Shown here: piece by piece, positions 13,610 through 22,772 of the stretch
Layout of the letters: each line of letters opens with the position of its first letter
Position numbering within the stretch: position 1 is the stretch's first letter
From: a virus
Reading direction: 5' to 3' (one strand)
Length of the DNA stretch: 64,000 nucleotides
IMG/VR virus record: IMGVR_UViG_3300043015_000560
Coordinates: 16,086-80,085 of that record
Program-made: the position numbers and the translations under genes
The notes under the pieces: generated by a model
Seen by the model: only the letters and a program-made list of their open reading frames with translations
Databases searched by the model: none
What the model was told of the DNA's origin: nothing

Positions 13610-14914
13610 ATGGCAGAACTTATATACAAGCCCGGTGAGGTGAGAATTGAGAATCTTGCTATTACAAATGCCAAAACCGGCGACACATTAGATTTAACAA
13701 ACTTCGCAGCTGAGATTAATATTTACGAAGATATCTTTTCTCCTGTTATATTTGGTAACATTATTATATCTGATGCTGTTAATGCTATTAATACTTTTCC
13801 TATCCTAGGAACAGAAGTTATTAACATAAAACTTAGAACCCCTCAATTAGGAACAGCGATTGAAGGTAATTTTCAGCTATACGCTATTGAAGACAGGCAG
13901 CTGTTAACAGACAGAGAACAGTCCTATAGACTAGCTTTTATTTCTAGAGAAGGATATAGGGACCAAGTTACAAACATCTCTAAAACTTTTAGAGGTAAAA
14001 CCCATGAGATTGCGGCAGATATCTTTGGTGAATATGTACAATTAGACAAAGATTTAATTATAGGCGACACCCCACATCAAAGTAAAATAACTTATACTTC
14101 TAACTTTTGGACAGCCTTTAGAAATTTTAATTTTTTATCTAAGAGATCAAAGGGTTCAGACTTAGGGGCAAATGATTTTTTATTCTTTGAAACTAATTCT
14201 TCTTTTTGGTGGGCATCAACTGAATGGTTAATTGACGAACAATTAAAGAATGGTTTATTCGAAGAGTACATATACGAACCACCTGGAGTAAAGCTACCTA
14301 GAAGGGTTAGTGGTTATAATTTTGTTGGGGCAGTTTTGCCGCCCGAATTTACACAGGTAGAAGATATAAAAATACCTAAAACTATGGACTTGTTAGAACA
14401 ACAAGACTCAGGGTTTTATTCTAATGGTGTTAGAGCTTTTAATTTTACAACAGGCGAACATTTTGAAAAGAACTTCAACGCTATAGAGGAATGGGAAAAG
14501 TATGTTAGGACAGACAAAGGTTCTATTATTCCCGCACTTGTTGAGAAGATGCCCTATAGTAATGTGCAATTTATTCCTCTAAATAGTTGGGTACATAATG
14601 ATTACGAATTTGATGATGAATATTTAGATAATCCATCACAGAGACAGACATATTCTAACTCATTTAAACAATTTAAGTTTCAAATGGAAGTGCCGGGAAG
14701 AACAGACATAGAAGTGGGTAAACTTATTGTTGTCATGTTTCCTAATGTAAAAAGTAAAACAATAGACGACCCACAAACTATGGATATGGCTTTTGACGAA
14801 TTGTTAACGGGCCCTTATCTAGTAACAGCAATTAACCACAAAATAGATAATGCTAAACATTATATGATTTTAGAAATAGTAAAAAATGGACTAACCAAGT
14901 CTATAGGAGATTGA
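13610..14914 (+). CDS. 27: baseplate hub protein gp27
   Basis: 434 aa (T4: 391). IYEDIFSPVIFGNIIISDAVN, FPILGTEVINIKLRTPQ and RLAFISREGYRDQV mark the first tube-like domain; the last part (FQMEVPGRTDIEVGKLIVVMFP, GPYLVTAINHKID) matches the later domains of gp27/VgrG-type hubs. It forms the trimeric base for the gp5 spike, encoded immediately downstream. Confidence 0.82.
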   Translation: MAELIYKPGEVRIENLAITNAKTGDTLDLTNFAAEINIYEDIFSPVIFGNIIISDAVNAINTFPILGTEVINIKLRTPQLGTAIEGNFQLYAIEDRQLLTDREQSYRLAFISREGYRDQVTNISKTFRGKTHEIAADIFGEYVQLDKDLIIGDTPHQSKITYTSNFWTAFRNFNFLSKRSKGSDLGANDFLFFETNSSFWWASTEWLIDEQLKNGLFEEYIYEPPGVKLPRRVSGYNFVGAVLPPEFTQVEDIKIPKTMDLLEQQDSGFYSNGVRAFNFTTGEHFEKNFNAIEEWEKYVRTDKGSIIPALVEKMPYSNVQFIPLNSWVHNDYEFDDEYLDNPSQRQTYSNSFKQFKFQMEVPGRTDIEVGKLIVVMFPNVKSKTIDDPQTMDMAFDELLTGPYLVTAINHKIDNAKHYMILEIVKNGLTKSIGD

Positions 14915-14915
14915 G

Positions 14916-16757
14916 ATGAGTGATATTAGAATGCCTAAGTTCTTTTGGTGGATTGGAGTCGTAGAAGATAGACTCGATCCAGAATTCTTAGGTAGATATA
15001 GAGTTAGAATTTTAGGTTATCATACGGGTAACAAAGAAACTCTACCAACTGAAGATTTGCCTTGGGCGGTACCAGTACTCCCAGCAAATTCGGGCAGTAT
15101 GTCTGGCGTAGGCGTGAGCGGTGGCGGGCTTGTTGAGGGCTCTACTGTTATTGGATTTTTTGCTGACGGCGAAGATGGACAATCTCCTCTTATATTTGGA
15201 ACATTCCAAACAAATCCTCAAGTCGATTATAATGGCAACGATCCTGAATCTGCAGCTGTGGATTCAGCAAAAACCTCAGAGATGATTGCTGAACTTACTA
15301 AACAGGTACAAGGATTAGAAGAGATAATCCGACAACAGGCAAGAGAAAACAAACCTACAGAAAGTTACGAAGCAGAAAGAGATTTACTCAAACAACAAAT
15401 CGACGCCTTAAATGGTGTTGGTGATACTTTGGGATTTACTGATCCTAGAAAAATATTTCCTAGAACTCCAACAGGCACGGGTTATAACACATTAAAAGAA
15501 CCAAACTCTAGTAGACTTTCTAGGGGCCCAGATGCAGAACTTCACGCTTCACTTGTTAATAAAAGAACTACAAGACTGGGAGAAGAAGGCACAGAGATTC
15601 CTATGGCAACCGCTGCTAGTGTTGTATCGGTATTAGACGATAAAGACGGTGTACCATACGAAAGACCTTTCTGGGAAGAACCACATCCTAGATTTGGGTG
15701 GGACAAGAAAAGTTATTGCCCACATGGCACTAAGCCAACTTCAGAACACATGAAGTTTAGCGAGTCTTCACTTTACCCTTATAACAGAGTTCTTGAAACA
15801 GAAACAGGACACATATTTGAAGTTGATGATACACCAGACAATGGAAGAATACACGAGTATCACAACTCCGGCACATTTTACGAAATACAAGCAGACGGTA
15901 AAAAGATAACCAAAGTAGTTGGTGACGATTACGACATTACAATTAGAGATAAAAAAGTTTTTATTGGTGGTAGCTGTACTGTTACTATTGAAGGCGACGC
16001 TAGTGTTTATGTTAAAGGTAATAGCTACGAGGAAGTAGATGGAGACAAATTTGTAAGCGTAAAAGGAGATCATGTTACAAAGGTTGGCGGTAACCAAGTA
16101 TTAGAAGTGTTAACTGATTCCAATTCACAGATCAATGGATCAAAGGGTTACAGAGTATCAGGCGACGATAGTGAAACTATTGTTGGTAATCAAACACACT
16201 CAGTTGCCGGAACAAAGATGACCACAGTCAATGGCAATGTAACAGAAAAATATTTGAGTGAGGTTAAGGTTACTGTAGGAAAGAGTTATGCTCAACTAGT
16301 TGCTGAGAAATGGAATGTAGGTTCAGGCAAAAACATGGGACTTGGTTCGGCCGAGAAAGTAAATATTAAATCTAAATTAGAAATGGAAATTGAATCTGAG
16401 TCAACACAGCTAGTCAAGTCTAAAGAAGAACAAACCTTTACGGCGCTTGCCACACAAGTATTTAATGTTGGCACAGTACAGACAATGACAATGGGAGCTG
16501 ATGAAGTACCAGCAGATGGAGACACACCTGCAGAACCAGCAGTACCTGGAGAGCAGATCATCGGAGTGAAAGGTGGCACCCAAACGTTTACAGCAGATCA
16601 AACTATTATTGAGAATGATGTAAGGATTGAAGGAGCTACACATTCAGTCGAAGATGTTTCAACAGATGCGGGCAATGGACCTACATTGGCTACACATAAA
16701 CATAAAGAGATACCGGGTAGCGGCGATCCAACAGATACAACGGTAGCAGACGCGTAA
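14916..16757 (+). CDS. 5: baseplate spike gp5, without lysozyme domain
   Basis: 613 aa. N-terminal OB-fold (1-110): FFWWIGVVEDRLDPEFLGRY, LPWAVPVLPANS, GSTVIGFFADGEDGQSPLIFGTF. Residues about 120-175 form a coiled coil (MIAELTKQVQGLEEII, AERDLLKQQIDAL) where T4 gp5 carries its lysozyme; no glycosidase motif is found. Residues about 330-500 form the triple-stranded beta-helix, with repeats such as VEGDASVYVKGNSYEEVDG and VGGNQVLEV. Near the C-terminus THKHKEIPGSG contains an HxH like that used for iron at the tips of P2-type spikes. It forms the membrane-piercing needle. Confidence 0.88.
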   Translation: MSDIRMPKFFWWIGVVEDRLDPEFLGRYRVRILGYHTGNKETLPTEDLPWAVPVLPANSGSMSGVGVSGGGLVEGSTVIGFFADGEDGQSPLIFGTFQTNPQVDYNGNDPESAAVDSAKTSEMIAELTKQVQGLEEIIRQQARENKPTESYEAERDLLKQQIDALNGVGDTLGFTDPRKIFPRTPTGTGYNTLKEPNSSRLSRGPDAELHASLVNKRTTRLGEEGTEIPMATAASVVSVLDDKDGVPYERPFWEEPHPRFGWDKKSYCPHGTKPTSEHMKFSESSLYPYNRVLETETGHIFEVDDTPDNGRIHEYHNSGTFYEIQADGKKITKVVGDDYDITIRDKKVFIGGSCTVTIEGDASVYVKGNSYEEVDGDKFVSVKGDHVTKVGGNQVLEVLTDSNSQINGSKGYRVSGDDSETIVGNQTHSVAGTKMTTVNGNVTEKYLSEVKVTVGKSYAQLVAEKWNVGSGKNMGLGSAEKVNIKSKLEMEIESESTQLVKSKEEQTFTALATQVFNVGTVQTMTMGADEVPADGDTPAEPAVPGEQIIGVKGGTQTFTADQTIIENDVRIEGATHSVEDVSTDAGNGPTLATHKHKEIPGSGDPTDTTVADA

Positions 16758-16767
16758 GGAGGAGAAA

Positions 16768-17409
16768 ATGAGTTGTGGACCAGCGGCAGGATTAAAAGGA
16801 CTAGCAGATAAGATAGAGGCTGCTAATGATGAATTAGATAGTTTATTGGAGAGTGCCACAGGTGGTATTACCGATTTACTTGACAGCTTAGAAAGCATAG
16901 TCCAAGAGGAAGTTAATGGCATTGAGGATAAACTTACTAGTATGATCCCTTCATTGTTAGATCCTCCGCCCGATAGTATTTTAGGACAAGTACAGGATAT
17001 TGGTAAACTCTTAGCTTTGGGTGTTGTTGCAGGACCTCAGGTACTTGCAGCAGCAAAAAACTTTGAAACAAAATGGGGCGGCATTCTTAAATCTAATCCA
17101 GTCTTTGATGGGGACTTAGAAATAAGTGACATCGGTGGAATGGTGGATTTGTTAAGACAGGGAGCAGCAGATATAGACGGTCTATGTAAACTTCTCCCCA
17201 ACGTAAAAGATGACGGAATTGTTATTAGCATTTTAGCGTCTCCTGTAAGTTTCCCTGAAGTAGATGCAGTCGCTATGATAAAAGGACACAAATTACCAGA
17301 ATTGCCAAAACCCAAATTTGAACTTGAAGTTGGTAGACAGAAGAAGGAAGCAGAAGCATCCTTTGTAAACTATGAAGTTCCTAAGATTTATTTTGGCCCA
17401 AGAGGTTAA
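16768..17409 (+). CDS. hypothetical baseplate-region protein
   Basis: 213 aa, helical N-terminus (LKGLADKIEAANDELDSLLES, EVNGIEDKLTSMIPSLLDPPP), then AAKNFETKWGGILKSNPVF and VDLLRQGAADIDGLCKLLPN. Not recognised. It lies between gp5 and gp25 with RBS AGGAGGAG, so it probably belongs to the hub or wedge (inference). The last bases overlap the open frame upstream of gp25. Confidence 0.6.
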   Translation: MSCGPAAGLKGLADKIEAANDELDSLLESATGGITDLLDSLESIVQEEVNGIEDKLTSMIPSLLDPPPDSILGQVQDIGKLLALGVVAGPQVLAAAKNFETKWGGILKSNPVFDGDLEISDIGGMVDLLRQGAADIDGLCKLLPNVKDDGIVISILASPVSFPEVDAVAMIKGHKLPELPKPKFELEVGRQKKEAEASFVNYEVPKIYFGPRG

Positions 17410-17415
17410 AGGAAG

Positions 17416-17423
17416 TATAAATA
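17416..17423 (+). promoter_or_regulatory. possible late promoter box before gp25
   Basis: TATAAATA, 5 nt before the gp25 ATG at 17429. The transcript would be leaderless, and AGGAAG lies upstream of the box, so this may be a chance match or an internal promoter of low output. Confidence 0.35.
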
Positions 17424-17428
17424 CAGTT

Positions 17429-17833
17429 ATGGCCATAACAAATCTATCATTAAGTAAGATATATAAAGACATAGACTTCGGGTTTAAGGCAAACCCGGCA
17501 TCTGGCGACCTTTCTAAGAAAATAGATGTTAAAGCTGTGTTGCAGTCTGTTAAAACACTGATCATGCTTAACTATTACGAAAAGCCGTTTCGCCCAGAGA
17601 TTGGGACAGGAATTCGGGGGCTATTGTTTGAACCGCTGTCTCCTGTAGTCGGTGCTACATTAGAAAAAATAATTGAGCAAGTAATAGAATCATATGAGCC
17701 TAGAGCAAAAAAGATTAGAGTTATTTCAGAGCCAGATTATGATAGTAATACATACCGCATGACCTTAGAGTTTTACGTGGTTGGTATTGAAAGTCAACAA
17801 AAACTACAGGTAGAATTAAAGAGGTTAAGATAA
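17429..17833 (+). CDS. 25: baseplate wedge gp25
   Basis: 134 aa (T4: 132). The frame is open upstream to 17372 within the previous gene, but homology begins at MAITNLSLSKIYKDIDFGF. The gp25/GpW fold is shown by VKALIML-like VLQSVKTLIMLNYYEKPFRPE, GTGIRGLLFEPLSP and the C-terminal strands. gp25 initiates sheath assembly on the baseplate with gp6 and gp53. Followed directly by gp6. Confidence 0.9.
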   Translation: MAITNLSLSKIYKDIDFGFKANPASGDLSKKIDVKAVLQSVKTLIMLNYYEKPFRPEIGTGIRGLLFEPLSPVVGATLEKIIEQVIESYEPRAKKIRVISEPDYDSNTYRMTLEFYVVGIESQQKLQVELKRLR

Positions 17834-17836
17834 GCA

Positions 17837-19747
17837 ATGGCACAATTAAACGTAACAGAACTAGACTTTAACAATATAAAACAGAATTTAAAGGCTTATC
17901 TATCTTCCCAAGAAGAATTCTCAGACTTTAATTTTGAAGGTTCTGCTTTGAACGTCCTGATGGATACCTTAGCATATAACACGCATTACAACGGTATGTT
18001 GGCTCATATGCTTGCAAATGAAAACTTTTTAGACAGTGCCATTAAAAGATCCTCGGTTGTTTCTTTAGCCAAAGCGCTAGGCTATACTCCTGTTTCTAAA
18101 AGAGCGGCAAGTGCTAGAGTCAATATTTTACTCTACCCAGATCCTTCGTATACACCAACAGTTTACACACTAAGCAGAGACACACAATTTAGAGCAACAC
18201 TTGATGGAAAATCTTATGTATTTTATCCACAAGAAGATCGCTTAATTCCTCTAGTCAACTCAAACGGAGTAGACTTATTTTACTTTGCGGATGTTGAGAT
18301 TAAAGAGGGTAGACGACTTAGCAATAGTTTTTTAATTGATTCTAATAGTAGATCAGGACCTTTAGTGGTACCGAATGCCGACATTGATACAACAACATTG
18401 AGAGTAAGAGTACAAAACTCAGCAACAGATGTTGGCGTTAGAACGTTTGTTAAAAAGTCTGGCTTTATAGATGTTAAAGGAACTGACAATGTTTATTTCT
18501 TGGAAGAAGGCCCTACAGGGCTTTATCAATTAAGGTTCGGAGACGGTGTTATAGGACAAAAGTTATCCGAAGGCAACATTGTAATTATAGATTATCTAAA
18601 CACTTCAGGTATTAATTCTAATACCGCAAAACAATTTACTATTACAGACGTTTTGACAGGTTCTGGAGAAACACTATCAGTTCAAACAGTATCACCTGCA
18701 TCGGGCGGCGCTACAAGGGAAAGTGTTGATAGCATTAAAATTAATGCTCCACGATACAATGCTACAAAAGAAAGAGCAGTTACATCTAACGATTATGAAT
18801 CACTAATTAAGATTGAAAATCCATCAGTACAATCTGTATCTGTTTGGGGAGGAGAAGAAAACGATCCTCCTATGTACGGAAAAGTATTTGTCTCGTTGAA
18901 TCCGTTTCCTGGCAGTGTTATTACAGAAAATACCAAACAAAAAATTCTAACAGAAATTATAACTCCTAGAGCACCTATTGCTATTGAGCCAGAATTTATA
19001 GATCCAGAGTATACTTATGTTGGAGTTAAAACAGTCGCTACATATTCTGTCAAAGAAACAGCACTAACATCTGGACAGATTTCAGCTGCCGTTAATGCCG
19101 CAATACAGGGCTACTTCACAACTGAATTAAATATTCTAAATAAGAGTTTATATTATTCTAGATTGCATGAAGTAATCAAAACAGTTTCGCCATCTATTAT
19201 TTCAGTGGCTCTCAACCTAACTATACAAAAAAGAATCTCTTTAGTAGATTTAAATGCAGTTGGAACATTGTTCTCAAACTTCAATGAAAAAATTCAACCC
19301 AGAACTTTACACACTACTTGGTTTAATGCTGTTGTTAATACACAAACATACAAGTGCAAAATTATTGACTTGCCAGAAGCAACCGTAGTATCACCTAACC
19401 ACAATGGCTTTGGTAAACTTTGGTTACAATCTGATACAGGTAAAAATATTGCAGAGATTGGAACTATTAATTACGACACTGGTAAACTTACTATTTTAAA
19501 ACTTCAAGTGTCCTCTTTATATGGCACTGAGACACATTTACGTCTCACAGTAGACCCACATAATACGACTAAGGATATTACAACAGATATCTTAACTAGA
19601 ACATCAGAAATAAAAGAGTCTGCTGTTGTAGCGAAGCCATCGAAAAATACAATTATAACTCTCAATCAAACAGTGGGAGATATCATAACTGGAGCAAGAT
19701 CTTCATTCATAATTGAAGCAAAACCAAGAGTAAAAGAGACACTGTAA
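17837..19747 (+). CDS. 6: baseplate wedge gp6
   Basis: 636 aa (T4: 660), baseplate J family. NVTELDFNNIKQNLKAYLSSQ, ALNVLMDTLAYNTHYNGMLAH and NENFLDSAIKRSSVVSLAKALGY are the conserved N-terminal helices. The middle has FGDGVIGQKLSEGNIVIIDYL and NAPRYNATKERAVTSNDYESLI, typical of J-like wedge proteins. gp6 dimers form the continuous wedge ring around the hub. The next gene (gp7) begins at the following base. Confidence 0.92.
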   Translation: MAQLNVTELDFNNIKQNLKAYLSSQEEFSDFNFEGSALNVLMDTLAYNTHYNGMLAHMLANENFLDSAIKRSSVVSLAKALGYTPVSKRAASARVNILLYPDPSYTPTVYTLSRDTQFRATLDGKSYVFYPQEDRLIPLVNSNGVDLFYFADVEIKEGRRLSNSFLIDSNSRSGPLVVPNADIDTTTLRVRVQNSATDVGVRTFVKKSGFIDVKGTDNVYFLEEGPTGLYQLRFGDGVIGQKLSEGNIVIIDYLNTSGINSNTAKQFTITDVLTGSGETLSVQTVSPASGGATRESVDSIKINAPRYNATKERAVTSNDYESLIKIENPSVQSVSVWGGEENDPPMYGKVFVSLNPFPGSVITENTKQKILTEIITPRAPIAIEPEFIDPEYTYVGVKTVATYSVKETALTSGQISAAVNAAIQGYFTTELNILNKSLYYSRLHEVIKTVSPSIISVALNLTIQKRISLVDLNAVGTLFSNFNEKIQPRTLHTTWFNAVVNTQTYKCKIIDLPEATVVSPNHNGFGKLWLQSDTGKNIAEIGTINYDTGKLTILKLQVSSLYGTETHLRLTVDPHNTTKDITTDILTRTSEIKESAVVAKPSKNTIITLNQTVGDIITGARSSFIIEAKPRVKETL

Positions 19748-22297
19748 ATGTCAAATATAATACCAAGTTATTATAGATATATTTCAGGATTAGTAATTAC
19801 TAATGCGGGATCTGGGTTTACCTCGGTTCCTGATATCGTAATTTCTGGTGGCGGTGGTACTGGCGGTGCCGCGGTTGCCGAAATCTTTAATGGTAGAATT
19901 ATAGGCGTAACACTTACCAATATTGGTACTGGTTATACTACATCTCCTAATGTTGCCGTAGTGGGCGGCGGTGGAAGTGGTGCAGTTATTACTGCTAACG
20001 TATCCTTTGCCTCAGGTGTGGGTGAGATAGCTAATGTAAAAGCTAGTTCTCTTATAGACAAAGATCTTCCAGAGTTTGTTAGACAAGACCACCCAGAATT
20101 CACAAATTTTATTAAGAAATATGTTGCTTGGATGGACCAAGAAGGCAATCCAAATAATATACTTCTAAACAAAAAGTATAATGATATAGATTCTGCTACA
20201 GAAGCAGAGCTGCTAAAGTGGCAAAATCAATTAGGCAGGGACTTGCCTAACAGTTTAGCAGTAGATAAAAAGACCCTACTAAAAAGATTAAAAGATCTTT
20301 ATGAGACAAAAGGATCTAGAAGATCCATAGAACTATTCTTCAGATTATTGTTTGACGAAGAAGTTACTGTTTACTACCCACAGGAAGAACTATTAAGAGC
20401 ATCTGACGGCAGATGGGTTGAAGATAAGGCGATTCGTGTATCTGGTATTGCAGGACAGGCTGACTTACTAACATACCAAGGCAAGTTAATTGACATTCAT
20501 GTCTTTAAGACTGTTGGTACACTTACAACATCAAAGATCATTGAAGCCACTGTAACACAGGTTGAAAAAATTGCCTACTCTAAACCCACAACTTATGAGT
20601 TCATAGTTCAATTACCAGCCGGCACAACGAATATAGACGGACCGGGTGCAGACGCCTCATTAAATATAAATGTAACTGCTGGAGTAATTACATCTGTAGA
20701 CGTATTGATAGCAGGATCTGGATATAATGCAGCGCCAGTACTGGAAATATATGACAGCGCAGGCACAGGAGCAGATTTAAGAGTAATTGTTGAAGACGGA
20801 AAAATTGCTAGCGTAACTGTTGCCGACGGTGGTTCTGGTTATGTTGCCCCCGAATATATTTTAAATTATGATAGCATTCAAACTTATGTCACTTTAAGAG
20901 GCGAAACAGTACCTGAAGGATATTTAATTAGAACACTGAACAGTGTTACTACTGTCACTCCTTACACTGGAGACAATCTTAATTTACGAGTTGGTAATAT
21001 TTTTGAGATTAATGAATCAGGAGACGACGGCAGAGGATATGCCCTAGATTATTTTGCAGAAGAATACACATATATCGGCGGCGACAACGGCGCTTATATT
21101 AGAGTAGAACGAGTAGACACAACCGGAATGCCAACATTGTGGTCAATCGTACAATCTGGTTCTGGCTTCTTAGGAGCAGATACAACTTTGCCCATTACAA
21201 CACCAAGTGGGTTAAATTTTAATATCAAATTAATTACAGGGTACTTATATTCTTATCCTGGTAAATACTTAAATGATAGAGGCAAACTATCGGACGTAAA
21301 CAGACTACAAGATAATAGAAAATATCAAAAGTATTCTTACGTTGTTAAAACCGGAATTCCACAAAGCCGATGGAACAAGTCTATAAGAGAATTGGTACAC
21401 CCCGCGGGTATGGAAGTTTTCGGCGATCTAATTATTAAACACAATATAGATTTTGGCGCAAACTTATCTATAGTAACAGACGGTGTTATCTTCAGTAAGT
21501 TCTTTGCAACTGATGATGTTAATGCTTCTGTTATTGTAGTTAGGCTACATATTTACAAAAACTTCTCAGAGGCATTAAATGTTTCTGAAAGTGTAAGTAA
21601 GACTTTCGGAATTAATAAACAAGACACCACCACACAAGGTGAGTCGGTACTTCAACTATTTGAAACAAGTAAATCTGATACAGCAAATGTGTCTCAGATA
21701 TTTGATAGAGTGGTGGATTATAATAGAGAATTTCAGGAGGCACAAAATGCCACTGATATATTCGAATCATTAATTTCGTACAATAGGACGTTTACTGAAA
21801 ATCAGTCAACTTCCGAATTAATTGCTAAGGTACTAGGCAAAGCAGAATCAGAAACAGTAGCACTTTCAGAAGATACTGTTTATGATATGCAGAAAGGTAT
21901 ACAAGAGAGTCTCACAGCAGTGGGCTCATTTGGTTTAGAATTTAATCAAGGCACTATTACAGACTCTGTAACGGCTACATCATTGCCCGCAATTACGGCA
22001 GGTATTGTACCACACGAAGAGGAGGCTCAGACGTTTGAAGAATTGCATATTCTAACAAACAGTTATGCTGCCCAAGATTATTTCCTGGAAGATTACGTAG
22101 GGAGTATTATTTCCTATATAAATAAACACAAGAAACTAGTGTTAACGGCGTCTGCTATAGATAGCGTTGCACTTAATACAACAACAACTTTAACCCCAGA
22201 TTCCACTAGTAGCTCAGACTCTGGAATATTAAACTTACAGGATTACGCAGGAGATGTATTCGGCGGAGATTATGTAGGTAGTGGATATGGAATTTAA
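19748..22297 (+). CDS. 7: baseplate wedge gp7, with beta-repeat modules
   Basis: 849 aa (T4 gp7: 1032). Two copies of a Gly-rich beta module at the start (ITNAGSGFTSVPDIVISGGGG; LTNIGTGYTTSPNVAVVGGGG) and another at about 295-370 replace the T4 N-terminal domains. Residues about 100-225 match the T4 gp7 C-terminal part by eye: DHPEFTNFIKKYVAWMDQEG, LYETKGSRRSIELFFRLLFDEE. About 535-570, GIPQSRWNKSIRELVHPAGMEV, equals T4 LPSSRWKSDVIRFVHPVGF. The last 280 residues hold repeats of the EALNVSESVSKTF type. It connects the wedge arms to gp8 and peripheral proteins. Confidence 0.8.
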   Translation: MSNIIPSYYRYISGLVITNAGSGFTSVPDIVISGGGGTGGAAVAEIFNGRIIGVTLTNIGTGYTTSPNVAVVGGGGSGAVITANVSFASGVGEIANVKASSLIDKDLPEFVRQDHPEFTNFIKKYVAWMDQEGNPNNILLNKKYNDIDSATEAELLKWQNQLGRDLPNSLAVDKKTLLKRLKDLYETKGSRRSIELFFRLLFDEEVTVYYPQEELLRASDGRWVEDKAIRVSGIAGQADLLTYQGKLIDIHVFKTVGTLTTSKIIEATVTQVEKIAYSKPTTYEFIVQLPAGTTNIDGPGADASLNINVTAGVITSVDVLIAGSGYNAAPVLEIYDSAGTGADLRVIVEDGKIASVTVADGGSGYVAPEYILNYDSIQTYVTLRGETVPEGYLIRTLNSVTTVTPYTGDNLNLRVGNIFEINESGDDGRGYALDYFAEEYTYIGGDNGAYIRVERVDTTGMPTLWSIVQSGSGFLGADTTLPITTPSGLNFNIKLITGYLYSYPGKYLNDRGKLSDVNRLQDNRKYQKYSYVVKTGIPQSRWNKSIRELVHPAGMEVFGDLIIKHNIDFGANLSIVTDGVIFSKFFATDDVNASVIVVRLHIYKNFSEALNVSESVSKTFGINKQDTTTQGESVLQLFETSKSDTANVSQIFDRVVDYNREFQEAQNATDIFESLISYNRTFTENQSTSELIAKVLGKAESETVALSEDTVYDMQKGIQESLTAVGSFGLEFNQGTITDSVTATSLPAITAGIVPHEEEAQTFEELHILTNSYAAQDYFLEDYVGSIISYINKHKKLVLTASAIDSVALNTTTTLTPDSTSSSDSGILNLQDYAGDVFGGDYVGSGYGI
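22117..22124 (+). promoter_or_regulatory. possible internal late promoter box
   Basis: TATAAATA inside the gp7 gene, about 190 nt upstream of the 146-aa gene at 22315. It may be functional or coincidental. Confidence 0.3.
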
Positions 22298-22314
22298 ACA
22301 AATGGAGAATAACA

Positions 22315-22755
22315 ATGTTTAATAAAGATAGCCTTAAGGCTAAAGGTAAAGTCCATGTAGTCGTTAAAGACGCTCAAGGTTTAGTAAAAGAAGAATTTAC
22401 TACTAACAACCTAGTCGTTGACGCAGGTTTAGATTTTATTGCATCAAGAATGAATTCTACACCTGGAGCGATGTCACACATGGCAATTGGTTCAGACGAT
22501 ACAGCAGCAACTTCAGTCGATACCCAGCTGGGTAACGAACTGGCAAGAGTAGCTCTAACTTCTGATACTGTTACAAATAACTCTATTGAGTTTGTAGCAT
22601 CATTTGCTGCAGGTACAGGTACAGGAGCAATTACAGAAGCAGGCGTTCTTAACGGCGCATCTGGCGGCACTATGCTTTGCCGTACAGTGTTTTCTGTAGT
22701 TAACAAAGGCGCTCAAGATACTATGACAGTAACTTGGACCGTAACTATTTCTTAA
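22315..22755 (+). CDS. putative tail/baseplate structural protein
   Basis: 146 aa: KGKVHVVVKDAQGLVKEEFTTNN, LVVDAGLDFIASRM, MSHMAIGSDDTAA, ELARVALTSDTV, AITEAGVLNGASGG, CRTVFSVVNKGAQDTMTVTW. This pattern occurs in short phage fibre/tail proteins of many marine and enteric phages; no enzymatic motif. It lies between gp7 and gp8, an unusual insertion compared with T4. Probably a small trimer-forming appendage (inference). Confidence 0.6.
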   Translation: MFNKDSLKAKGKVHVVVKDAQGLVKEEFTTNNLVVDAGLDFIASRMNSTPGAMSHMAIGSDDTAATSVDTQLGNELARVALTSDTVTNNSIEFVASFAAGTGTGAITEAGVLNGASGGTMLCRTVFSVVNKGAQDTMTVTWTVTIS

Positions 22756-22772
22756 TAGAATAGGAAAATATA

